16,671 bases of DNA from an uncultured Clostridium sp. (GTDB taxonomy: Bacteria > Bacillota > Clostridia > Lachnospirales > Lachnospiraceae). Position 1 is the stretch's first letter; every line of letters starts with the position of its first letter. The stretch lies in the NCBI GenBank assembly GCA_900555045.1, contig USJW01000110.1, positions 1-16,671 on the forward strand, in the 5' to 3' direction. A model generated the notes under the pieces. That model worked only from the letters and a program-made list of their open reading frames with translations. It made no database searches and was not told the origin of the DNA. The position numbers and the translations under genes were made by a program. Shown here piece by piece: positions 6,634 through 13,210 of the stretch.

Positions 6634-7050
6634 ATGAACCCATCTGATCACTATAAACTCACCGATCTCGACTACCTGGTGGGCGATCACCACCTGCAGA
6701 TGATGAAGGCGGCGCTGCCGTTTCTAAACGTACCGGAGCAAAGGGCCATCTCGCTGATGGTTAAATTTCAGGAGCTAAAGCGCACCTACGATCTGTTCGC
6801 AGACGAGGAGGTGGCCACCATGGGCATCTGCTCGGTAGATCACCCGGCGAATACCGGCTCCATCCGGGATATGTTAAACGCGATCCGCCCCTACGGGAAC
6901 CCCTCGGAGTGCGAGATGATCGACATGGCCCAGAGCCTCATGGAGGGCCAGACCCCCATGGACCAGCTGATGCGCCTGTTAAGCCCGGAGCAGCAGTCCC
7001 GCTTCGAGACGGTCCAGATGCTCATGCAGGCGCTACAGACCATGACCTGA
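6634..7050 (+). CDS. Unrecognised helical protein (138 aa)
   Basis: I do not recognise the family. The protein is soluble and mostly helical by composition, with many Met and Gln in the second half and no signal peptide, membrane segment or Cys cluster. A segment near residues 31-52 (NVPEQRAISLMVKFQEL) resembles the C-terminal segment (LLSPEQQSRFETVQMLMQAL): both have Pro-Glu-Gln starting a helix with spaced Leu/Met, suggesting an internal repeat. The same pattern recurs at the C-terminus of the next gene. ATG at 6634 follows GGTGG at seven bases, a modest ribosome site. It is separated by 57 bases from the 92-residue gene downstream, on the same strand and probably in one transcript. Confidence 0.8.
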   Translation: MNPSDHYKLTDLDYLVGDHHLQMMKAALPFLNVPEQRAISLMVKFQELKRTYDLFADEEVATMGICSVDHPANTGSIRDMLNAIRPYGNPSECEMIDMAQSLMEGQTPMDQLMRLLSPEQQSRFETVQMLMQALQTMT

Positions 7051-7107
7051 CGCCCCGCTCTCCCTCGCGTCGGCTCTCTAAAAAACAAGAAAGGAATTAC
7101 ATAACCT

Positions 7108-7386
7108 ATGGATGATTGGAAAAAAGATCCCAGACTTCGGATGATGAACCCGGAGAAGGTCCGGCTCTTGGAGCACTTTGCAGACCGGATCAGGCACACG
7201 GAGAAGAACCAGATGCTGGAGGCCTTCATGGCCATGAATCTGGAAGCCAAGCAGCGCGGGCTGCAATTTAACGACAAGGAGACGGACCTGATCGCAGGCA
7301 TCCTCACCTCCGAGATGGTCCCGGCTGACAAGAAAAAACTGGATATGCTCAAAATGCTGTCAAAAAAACTGGCAGGGCCGCGCTGA
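7108..7386 (+). CDS. Unrecognised helical protein (92 aa), partner of the preceding gene
   Basis: Family not recognised. A soluble, strongly charged, probably all-helical protein. The N-terminal helix begins DPRLRMMNPEKVRLLEHF, the middle is LEAFMAMNLEAKQRG, and the C-terminal helix follows a Pro (VPADKKKLDMLKMLSKKL). That last segment matches the C-terminus of the upstream protein in its pattern: Pro, four residues, basic, Leu/Phe, acidic, x, Leu/Val, Lys/Gln, Met-Leu, and a final Leu. ATG at 7108 has AAAGGA 12 bases upstream, a weak and distant site. The last codons lie inside a hairpin that acts as a terminator for the convergent lipoprotein gene. Shared origin of the two proteins is inference from that short pattern. 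Confidence 0.78.
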   Translation: MDDWKKDPRLRMMNPEKVRLLEHFADRIRHTEKNQMLEAFMAMNLEAKQRGLQFNDKETDLIAGILTSEMVPADKKKLDMLKMLSKKLAGPR

Positions 7387-7402
7387 GACAGCGCTCCCTG
7401 CC
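7362..7402 (-). terminator. Intrinsic terminator for the lipoprotein gene, inside the convergent gene's 3' end
   Basis: GGCAGGG (7371-7377) pairs with CCCTGCC (7396-7402), with an inner stem GCGCT/AGCGC. On minus the stem is followed two bases later by seven T (plus-strand A, 7362-7368). It overlaps the last codons and stop of the 92-residue plus-strand gene. No T-run exists on the plus side. Confidence 0.8.
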
Positions 7403-7424
7403 AGACGGCATCTGCCGCGTTCTG

Positions 7425-8216
7425 CTACTGCTGAGGGTTGACCAGGGAGGCATCGATCTCCTGGTAGCCCTCGGTGGACGGCAGCGTCACCTCCACCGTC
7501 TTTCCCGGCTCGTTAATCGTCGCCGCCATCTCCATCTTTAACCCGATGGTCTCTCCCTGCATTGTCATCTCCATATCCATGACCATGTTCATGGCCGTGT
7601 AGTATCCCTGCTTGTTTACGGTCAGGTCGCCGTCCGCGGATTTGATCGTGATCTGCGTCGCGTCCATCCCCGGCATCGCCTGGCCCATAGACTCCATCAC
7701 ATCCTTCAAGTAGGTGTCCATCTTCGCCGGATCCACGCTGAAGGTCAGGATCGTGTTGTCCCCTTCCTTCTTGGCCTGAATGTCCTTCATGTACTCTGCC
7801 TCTAAGGCACCGTTCTCGGTGTACTGCTTCACCTGCTTCATGATCTGGTCCATGTCCATGGCGTACTTGATCTTCTGCCCCATCATGTCCATGTAGTAGT
7901 ACCCGTCGGTGTAGAACATGCTGGTCGCAATGTTCTGCCCCATTAAGGAGGTGGTTCCGCTCGCCACATACTTCATCTGATCCGTGTTGATGTCCGCCAT
8001 CTGAATCCCGATGTCCATGGAGATGTCAACCGACTGCTCCCCCTGGGTCATGGTCATCTTCATCACGGAGGTCATATCCATGCCGGACAGCTCCTGATTC
8101 TTCTTGACAGCCTCGGTGTACAGCTCTTTCGGGTCCTTCTTGGCACAGCCCGCCACCGATAACGCCAGAATCGCGCTCATCGCCAGCACTGCGGCCCGCT
8201 TCAAACTTTTTCTCAT
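7425..8216 (-). CDS. Methionine-rich secreted lipoprotein (DUF6612-like)
   Basis: Protein of 263 residues with a lipoprotein signal: basic start MRKSLKR, hydrophobic core, then LSVAGC with the lipid-accepting Cys at 24. The mature part is beta-rich and has 32 Met overall (about 12%), clustered in strings such as MKMTMTQG, MDMMGQK and MVMDMEMTMQG. The arrangement (lipobox, 'ELSGMDM', repeated strands with Tyr-Tyr-Tyr and Met) recalls the DUF6612/LolA-like lipoproteins of Firmicutes; that family call is from memory. Expected on the outer face of the membrane; ligand unknown. ATG at 8216 follows GGAGG at seven bases. A TTG seven codons upstream is part of the ribosome-site region and is not used. 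It has its own promoter and a terminator on the far side. Metal binding or an oxidant sink is possible but unproven. Confidence 0.88.
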   Translation of the reverse strand: MRKSLKRAAVLAMSAILALSVAGCAKKDPKELYTEAVKKNQELSGMDMTSVMKMTMTQGEQSVDISMDIGIQMADINTDQMKYVASGTTSLMGQNIATSMFYTDGYYYMDMMGQKIKYAMDMDQIMKQVKQYTENGALEAEYMKDIQAKKEGDNTILTFSVDPAKMDTYLKDVMESMGQAMPGMDATQITIKSADGDLTVNKQGYYTAMNMVMDMEMTMQGETIGLKMEMAATINEPGKTVEVTLPSTEGYQEIDASLVNPQQ

Positions 8217-8262
8217 CTTAGCTCCTCCAATAATCAAATTTTTAACCAGCGTTTACCCTTCT

Positions 8263-8291
8263 ATCGTAATCGATCCCTCTTCTTTAATCAA
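8263..8291 (-). promoter_or_regulatory. Promoter for the Met-rich lipoprotein gene
   Basis: Read on minus: TTGATT (8286-8291), 17 bases, then TACGAT (8263-8268). Each is four of six to the sigma-A consensus. It lies about 46 bases before the ATG, so this gene need not rely on read-through from the L,D-transpeptidase gene. Confidence 0.5.
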
Positions 8292-8345
8292 TTGACTTTT
8301 TCTTAACAAACTCTTAGGATTTCCGGACCCGCAAAAAGAAGCCGC

Positions 8346-9110
8346 TCACTGTAGCTGGCTCAAGTCCTGGGCGATCACGATCCGGGACTGGTCCGTGACG
8401 GACATCACCAGCTCCTTGGCCCGCTCCTCGGGAAGGCGGATGCAGCCCGCGGACCCGTTGTCCGGGTTGGCGGTAAAGCAGTGGAGGAAAATCGCCGAGC
8501 CCATCCCCGGGACGCACTCCTCGTTGTAGCTTAGGGCCAGCGCGTAATTGTACACCGGGTAGGCCGCGGCCAGATTCTCCGCGGAGTTCCAGTCCTTCGC
8601 CGTCCCGGCGGTGTTCACCAGCCGGTTGTAGTGGGCGCTCTGCGGGTCATCCACCCAGAAATCCCCCTGAATGATCCGGTGGTACGGGAGCACCGCACCC
8701 GGATCCTCCTTCAGGCCGAAGGGCATGGTGAAGCGGTAGGTACCTGCCGGCGTCTTTCCGTCCCCCTCCCGCTTTTCCTGTGTGATCCCGTTGCGGCCCA
8801 CGATGCCGGCCTCCGTCCAGGAGAGCGTCCACTTGCCCTCGCTGTCCTTTTTATAGTAGGAGACATCCGCGTTGCAGCCGCCGGTTCCCACGACCACCAC
8901 CAGCTGGTCCGCCAGGGAGGCCGCCTCCAGATTTTCCGGGATGATCACGCCGTCCTGCACCGGGGCGTTTAAGCGCTCCTTAGCCGCCACCCCAGGGCCG
9001 CCGCTCTCCTCCGGGGCCGTTTTCGCCATGCCGGCCGCAAAGCTGGTGCCGCAAAGGCAGACCGCCGCAAGTGCGGCTGCCGCCAGAAATCCATAAACCT
9101 TTTTATTCAT
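8346..9110 (-). CDS. Exported L,D-transpeptidase (YkuD family)
   Basis: Protein of 254 residues with an N-terminal signal peptide (about 1-26, probable cut near the Ala pair in TSFAAG). The catalytic domain follows. GDGKTPAGTYRF at 117-128 is a common YkuD-family segment. The active-site stretch has H210, S220 and C223 in SAGCIRL, with C223 the expected nucleophile. These enzymes cross-link peptidoglycan (3-3 links) or attach proteins to it, outside the membrane. No LysM or other wall-binding domain is seen, and the H-to-SxGC distance is short. ATG at 9110 follows GAGGTG at seven bases. It ends 129 bases before the lipoprotein gene on the same strand. Whether it acts as a transpeptidase or a carboxypeptidase-like enzyme is open. 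Confidence 0.9.
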   Translation of the reverse strand: MNKKVYGFLAAAALAAVCLCGTSFAAGMAKTAPEESGGPGVAAKERLNAPVQDGVIIPENLEAASLADQLVVVVGTGGCNADVSYYKKDSEGKWTLSWTEAGIVGRNGITQEKREGDGKTPAGTYRFTMPFGLKEDPGAVLPYHRIIQGDFWVDDPQSAHYNRLVNTAGTAKDWNSAENLAAAYPVYNYALALSYNEECVPGMGSAIFLHCFTANPDNGSAGCIRLPEERAKELVMSVTDQSRIVIAQDLSQLQ

Positions 9111-9143
9111 CTCTTGTCACCTCGTTCTCGTCTATTCCCTGCT

Positions 9144-9167
9144 ATTATACCGTCGATCCCTGAGGGA
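9144..9167 (-). promoter_or_regulatory. -10 element with an 11-base palindrome before the L,D-transpeptidase gene
   Basis: On minus a perfect TATAAT (9144-9149) lies 34 bases before the ATG. No -35 hexamer is recognisable at 16-18 bases. Instead a palindrome, TCCCT-G-AGGGA (9157-9167), occupies the spacer, which could bind a regulator. Confidence 0.4.
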
Positions 9168-9216
9168 GTATATTTCTTTTTTCTTACATTTTTTCCAGCA
9201 AGGCATGCCGCGGGCG

Positions 9217-9261
9217 AAAAAAGCCGCTGTGCCGGAATCATCTCCCGTCGCACAGCGGCTT
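9217..9261 (-). terminator. Intrinsic terminator of leuS
   Basis: A perfect 12-bp stem, AAGCCGCTGTGC (9221-9232) with GCACAGCGGCTT (9250-9261). On minus it runs directly into a T-run (plus-strand A, 9217-9222). It lies 16 bases after the leuS stop. Confidence 0.88.
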
Positions 9262-9277
9262 CCCTATTTCTATGACA

Positions 9278-11692
9278 TTATTTGCACACAATATTGATAA
9301 TCCGGCCCGGAACGTAGATCTCCTTCACCACATTCCCGGTCAGCTTGTCGGCCACAGCCGCTCTTCCGGCTGCGATGGCCTCGTCCTTCGCGATGTCCGC
9401 GGGAACGTTGATCACGGCTCTGGTCTTTCCGTTGACCTGGACAGCCACCTCGATCTCGTCCTCCTTCATGGCCTCCTCATCGAACTCCGGCCACTGGGCG
9501 TGGAACACGCTGTCCGTTCCGCCTAACTGCTCCCACAGCTCCTCGCCGATGTGGGGCGCGAAGGGCGCGAGCAGGATCACAAAGGTCTTTAGGGTCTCCT
9601 TGTCGATTCCGCCCTCCTTCTTGGCAATCTCGATCAGCTTGTTGTTGTGCTCCATGAATCCGGAGATCACGGTGTTTAAGCTGAACTGGTTGAAGCGCTG
9701 CTCGATGTCGTAGACCAGCTTGTGGCGCTCCCGGAGCATCTCCTTGGTCGCCTCCACATTCTTGTCCTTGTTCTCCATCACCAGGTTCCAGAAGCGGTTT
9801 AAGAAGCGGGAAACGCCCTCGATGCCGCGGTCGTCCCACTCCGCATCTAACTCCGGCGGTCCCACGAACAGCTCGTAGAGACGCAGGGAGTCGCAGCCGT
9901 AGTCGCGCACCAGATCGTCCGGGGATACCACGTTGCCCTTGGACTTGCTCATCTTGATGCCGTTCTTGCCGGTGATCATGCCCTGGTTGAACAGCTTCTT
10001 GAAGGGCTCGTCAAAGTCGATCACGCCGATATCGCACAGGAACTTGGTGTAGAACCGGGAGTACAGGAGATGCAGCACCGCGTGCTCCACGCCGCCGATA
10101 TACATGTCCACAGGCAGATACTTGTCCGCCTTCTCCCTGGAAACCAGCTCCTTGTCGTTGTGGCTGTCCACGTAGCGCAGGAAGTACCAGGAGGAACCGG
10201 CCCACTGGGGCATGGTGTTGGTCTCGCGCTTTGCGGGCGCTCCGCAGACCGGGCAGGTGGTGTTCACCCACTCGTCGATGGCAGCGAGCGGTGACTCTCC
10301 GGTGCCGGTGGGCTGATAGCTCTCCACCTCCGGAAGCCGTAAGGGCAGCTGATCCTCGGGTACCGGCACGCAGCCGCACTTCGGGCAGTGGATGATCGGG
10401 ATGGGCTCGCCCCAGTAGCGCTGGCGGGAGAATACCCAGTCGCGCAGCTTGTAGTTGACGGTCTTGCGCCCAAAGCCCTTCTCCTCGATCATGTGGGGGG
10501 CTTCCTTCTTGAGCACGGAGGACTCCATGCCGTTCCACTCGCCGGAGTTGATCATGGTGCCGTTTGCCTCGGTGTAGGCCTCGGTCATGTTCTCGATCTC
10601 CTTGCCGTCCTTGGCGATTACCTGCACGATGGGCAGGCCGAACTTCTTGGCGAACTCAAAGTCGCGGTCGTCGTGGGCGGGCACGCACATGATGGCGCCG
10701 GTGCCGTAGTCGGCCAGCACGTAGTCGGACAGCCAGATGGGCGTCTTGGCGCCGTTTAAGGGGTTGATGGCGTAGCTGCCGGTGAACACGCCGGTCTTGT
10801 CCTTGGCCTGCATGCGGTCCACGTTGGAGCGCATGGAAGCGTCGAAGATATACTGCTCAACCGCCTCGCGGGTCTCGTCGGTGGCCAGGCTCTTTGCCAG
10901 AGCGTGCTCCGGGGCCAGCACCATGAAGGTGGCGCCGTAGAGCGTGTCGGGGCGGGTAGTGTAGACGGTGATCTTCTCGTCCCTGCCGTCGATGGGGAAA
11001 TCCACCTCCGCGCCGTAGGACTTGCCGATCCAGTCGGTCTGCATCTTCTTAACCTTCTCCGGCCAGTCCAGCTTGTCCAGGTCGTTTAACAGGCGCTCCG
11101 CGTACGCGGTGATCTTTAACATCCACTGGCGCAGATTCTTCTTGGTCACCGTGGTTCCGCAGCGCTCGCAGCAACCGTTGACCACTTCCTCGTTGGCCAG
11201 GCCGGTCTTACAGGACGGACACCAGTTGATGGGGAACTCCTTCTCGTAGGCCAGGCCCTTCTTGAACATCTGCACGAAGATCCACTGAGTCCACTTGTAG
11301 AACTCGGGATCCGTGGTGTTCACCTCCATATCCCAGTCGTAGATGGCCGCGATCTGCTTGATCTGGCGCTTGATATTTTTGATGTTCGCCTCCGTGGACT
11401 TTGCCGGATGCACGCCCATCTTGATGGCGTAGTTCTCAGCCGGCAGGCCGAAGGCGTCCCAGCCCATGGGGTGGATCACATATTTGCCCTTTAACAGCTG
11501 GTATCTGCTCCAGACATCGGAGATCACGTAGCCTCTCCAGTGGCCCACATGCAGGCCGCTGCCGGAGGGGTACGGGAACATGTCCAGGCAGTAGTATTTC
11601 TCTTTCTTGCCATCGTTGACATTGATGGGCTTCTTCTCCCAGTTCTCACGCCACTTTTTCTCGATGGCGCTGTGGTTGTACGATGTAGCCAT
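9278..11692 (-). CDS. leuS: Leucyl-tRNA synthetase
   Basis: Protein of 804 residues, the usual length for bacterial LeuRS. It charges tRNA-Leu with leucine in the cytoplasm. The class I signature is HVGH (48-51), after GSGL. The editing (CP1) domain carries TTRPDTLYGATF. Zinc-type Cys pairs occur in CPSC...CERC and CPKC. The second signature, KMSKS, is at 580-584. A C-terminal anticodon-binding domain ends in KEIYVPGRIINIVCK. I chose ATG at 11692 because GGAGG lies nine bases upstream; a longer in-frame extension to 11758 falls in the T-box leader and adds a non-homologous 22-residue stretch. Expression is controlled by the T-box leader upstream. Followed by a strong terminator, so the gene is monocistronic. 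Confidence 0.97.
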   Translation of the reverse strand: MATSYNHSAIEKKWRENWEKKPINVNDGKKEKYYCLDMFPYPSGSGLHVGHWRGYVISDVWSRYQLLKGKYVIHPMGWDAFGLPAENYAIKMGVHPAKSTEANIKNIKRQIKQIAAIYDWDMEVNTTDPEFYKWTQWIFVQMFKKGLAYEKEFPINWCPSCKTGLANEEVVNGCCERCGTTVTKKNLRQWMLKITAYAERLLNDLDKLDWPEKVKKMQTDWIGKSYGAEVDFPIDGRDEKITVYTTRPDTLYGATFMVLAPEHALAKSLATDETREAVEQYIFDASMRSNVDRMQAKDKTGVFTGSYAINPLNGAKTPIWLSDYVLADYGTGAIMCVPAHDDRDFEFAKKFGLPIVQVIAKDGKEIENMTEAYTEANGTMINSGEWNGMESSVLKKEAPHMIEEKGFGRKTVNYKLRDWVFSRQRYWGEPIPIIHCPKCGCVPVPEDQLPLRLPEVESYQPTGTGESPLAAIDEWVNTTCPVCGAPAKRETNTMPQWAGSSWYFLRYVDSHNDKELVSREKADKYLPVDMYIGGVEHAVLHLLYSRFYTKFLCDIGVIDFDEPFKKLFNQGMITGKNGIKMSKSKGNVVSPDDLVRDYGCDSLRLYELFVGPPELDAEWDDRGIEGVSRFLNRFWNLVMENKDKNVEATKEMLRERHKLVYDIEQRFNQFSLNTVISGFMEHNNKLIEIAKKEGGIDKETLKTFVILLAPFAPHIGEELWEQLGGTDSVFHAQWPEFDEEAMKEDEIEVAVQVNGKTRAVINVPADIAKDEAIAAGRAAVADKLTGNVVKEIYVPGRIINIVCK

Positions 11693-11760
11693 AGCTTGAT
11701 TCCTCCATTGTTCTTGCTCTTGTACATTGATTGGGGCGCGGTTTGCGGCCCATTGCATTC

Positions 11761-12024
11761 AAAAAAGCCCCTACGCCCCTATTGCTAGAGACGCGGGGCC
11801 GGATGTCCTCGCGCGGTACCACTCTGGTTCATGCGCCTCATGGGCACATGCGCTCGTTTCCTTGTATAACGGTCAGGGGCCGGCTTCTCTTACACAGGCG
11901 AAACGCCCTTCGGAAAAGCTACTCAGGGGCCAGTTCAGCAAATCTCCGCCTCCGGCTCGCACCACCCGCCGGCTCTCTGAACGCTTCGACACGCCTACTA
12001 TTCCCCATCTCAGTATTTGCGCTG
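11761..12024 (-). ncRNA. T-box riboswitch of leuS (specifier CUG, Leu)
   Basis: Read on minus, the leader contains the T-box core AGAGTGGTACCGCG (plus 11812-11825), whose central bases pair with the tRNA acceptor end. Stem I shows ATGGGGAATAGTAG on its 5' side and GAACTGGCCCC on its 3' side. Pairing GGGG with CCCC leaves GAA-CTG-G in the specifier loop. CTG (plus 11931-11933) is a leucine codon followed by the expected purine. The terminator has stem GCCCC/GGGGC (11767-11799) and six T (11761-11766). Uncharged tRNA-Leu(CAG) should stabilise the antiterminator and turn leuS on. The specifier assignment rests on hand pairing of stem I. Confidence 0.9.
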
Positions 12025-12030
12025 ACTATA

Positions 12031-12059
12031 AATTTAGCATATTTGCCGCAGAGTGTCAA
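12031..12059 (-). promoter_or_regulatory. Promoter of the T-box/leuS transcript
   Basis: Read on minus: a perfect TTGACA (12054-12059), 17 bases, then TAAATT (12031-12036) preceded by TGC, an extended -10. Transcription should start near 12024, at the base of stem I. Confidence 0.75.
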
Positions 12060-12095
12060 TGTGTTTGGGGCGGAAAGTTTGCTAAAAATCCCCGG

Positions 12096-12764
12096 TCAGC
12101 CCTTTCCTTCCATCTTCCTATGGTAAATCAGGAAGGAGTAGACGGACGGAATCAGGGCCATCACAATCATTATGCCGAAGAACAGGTGGTTCCACCCCGC
12201 GATCCCGCAGACCACCAGGGCCGCGCCGCCCACGGTCCAGACGTAGCCGGCCAGGCGGTGGGTCCTGGTCCAGTTGTCCTCGTCCGCCAGCGTCCACGGC
12301 AGCTTGATTCCCATGGAATAGTTCTGTCTGCACTTGGGGAAATAGTTGCCCATGACCATGCAGAGTATGCCGATGGGGACGGTGGCGAACAGTCTCACGT
12401 TCAGCTTCACCCCCACGCCCGAGAGCATGATGACCGCCTGCATGAGGATGGCCAGAACCACGACGAACCAGCGGGTGATCTGCCGCAGCTCCTTGGAGCG
12501 GGCGATGTTGGCCCGCTTGGGATCCGCCCAGATGCTGATATTGACCATCACCGCCATAAATACCATGAACAGCGGGATGCCAAAGCCGGCCATCAGCTTG
12601 CTGGAGTAGCCGTTGACCTCCCCCGCCGCGTTCCAGTGGGTGGGAACCTGCTCCGGCAGGCGGCTGTAGAATACCAGGGTGATGAGAAAGGGCACCAGGG
12701 TCATCCCCCAGTAGACATAGTCGGAAAATTTCATCGCCCTCAAAAGTTCCTTAATCCTCTTCAT
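12096..12764 (-). CDS. sdpI: SdpI-family immunity-like membrane protein (DUF1648)
   Basis: Protein of 222 residues. The N-terminal part has the DUF1648 pattern, with a membrane segment followed by LPEQVPTHWNAAGEVNGYSSK. About six membrane segments in all: near 20-35, 58-78, 95-118, 125-140, 175-190 and 193-213. In Bacillus subtilis SdpI gives immunity to the SdpC killing factor and also inactivates SdpR at the membrane. It overlaps sdpR by 14 bases, and AGGAGG for this ATG lies inside the end of sdpR, so the two are translationally coupled. Many SdpI homologues occur without SdpC and their job is unproven. The family call is good; toxin immunity is inferred. Confidence 0.85.
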   Translation of the reverse strand: MKRIKELLRAMKFSDYVYWGMTLVPFLITLVFYSRLPEQVPTHWNAAGEVNGYSSKLMAGFGIPLFMVFMAVMVNISIWADPKRANIARSKELRQITRWFVVVLAILMQAVIMLSGVGVKLNVRLFATVPIGILCMVMGNYFPKCRQNYSMGIKLPWTLADEDNWTRTHRLAGYVWTVGGAALVVCGIAGWNHLFFGIMIVMALIPSVYSFLIYHRKMEGKG

Positions 12765-13035
12765 GGTGTTTTTCCTCCTCCATCAAGCTCTGAATCCACG
12801 CCAGCACTTCCTCGAACACGCTGAGATTCAGCTCATAGTAAATATATTTGCCGGATTTTTTGTCCTCAATCAGTCCGGCGTTCTTTAAAATCGACAGGTG
12901 GTGCGAGATCGTCGCACCGGTCGTGTCAAAATGGGAGACAATCTCCCCCGCCGTCAGGTTCTTCTGTTTTAACAGCGTGAGGATCTCCCTGCGCGTCGGA
13001 TCGGACAGCGCTTTAAATGTCTCGGCGAAAGCCAT
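12751..13035 (-). CDS. sdpR: SdpR-like ArsR-family repressor
   Basis: Protein of 94 residues, an ArsR/SmtB-type winged helix. It begins AETFKALSDPTRREILTLLK, has the recognition helix region (GATISHHLSILKNAGLI, about 39-56) and the wing (DKKSGKYIYYELN). No metal-binding Cys motif is seen, as in SdpR. B. subtilis SdpR represses its own sdpRI operon until SdpI sequesters it. Length and gene order match that system. ATG at 13035 follows AGGGGG at eight bases. The stop lies within the start of sdpI (14-base overlap). An inverted repeat at the transcription start fits autoregulation. No sdpC or sdpAB is present nearby. Confidence 0.9.
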   Translation of the reverse strand: MAFAETFKALSDPTRREILTLLKQKNLTAGEIVSHFDTTGATISHHLSILKNAGLIEDKKSGKYIYYELNLSVFEEVLAWIQSLMEEEKHHEED

Positions 13036-13067
13036 CGGCCAGGCCCCCTTTTCATGCCGTCTCTATT

Positions 13068-13097
13068 CATTTAGATATTTTTCTAAATGTCTAAATG
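13068..13097 (-). promoter_or_regulatory. Probable SdpR operator
   Basis: CATTTAGA (13068-13075), six bases, TCTAAATG (13082-13089): a perfect 8-bp inverted repeat. A second identical TCTAAATG follows immediately (13090-13097). The cluster starts two bases downstream of the -10 and spans the expected transcription start, a position suited to repression. Confidence 0.7.
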
Positions 13098-13098
13098 T

Positions 13099-13127
13099 AT
13101 TGTAAAGCAAACGGGTGCAGCTGTCAA
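13099..13127 (-). promoter_or_regulatory. Promoter of the sdpRI operon
   Basis: Read on minus: a perfect TTGACA (13122-13127), 17 bases, then TACAAT (13099-13104), near consensus. The T-run of the upstream PTS terminator (13129-13135) abuts the -35. Confidence 0.85.
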
Positions 13128-13128
13128 G

Positions 13129-13174
13129 AAAAAAATAGCGGGCCGGAAAACGGATTGCTCCGTCTCCGGCCCGC
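13129..13174 (-). terminator. Intrinsic terminator of the PTS operon
   Basis: A 9-bp stem, GCGGGCCGG (13138-13146) with CCGGCCCGC (13166-13174), plus an inner ACGGA/TCCGT stem. On minus the stem is followed by TATTTTTTT. It lies 36 bases beyond the permease stop and just before the sdpRI promoter. Confidence 0.88.
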
Positions 13175-13210
13175 AGGCACGGTCCGCCGTCATGGGCGGC
13201 GTTCCAGGTT

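Noticed and set aside
11693..11758. N-terminal extension of leuS by 22 residues
   Set aside because: It lies in the T-box leader. The shorter start has GGAGG at nine bases and begins where LeuRS proteins normally begin.
11931..11932. TGG (Trp) as the T-box specifier
   Set aside because: It would leave no purine before the CCCC arm of stem I, and the regulated gene is leuS. CTG fits both.
11727..12824. Plus-strand open frame of 365 codons
   Set aside because: It crosses the T-box, the leuS promoter and sdpI on the opposite strand, and has no recognisable domain.
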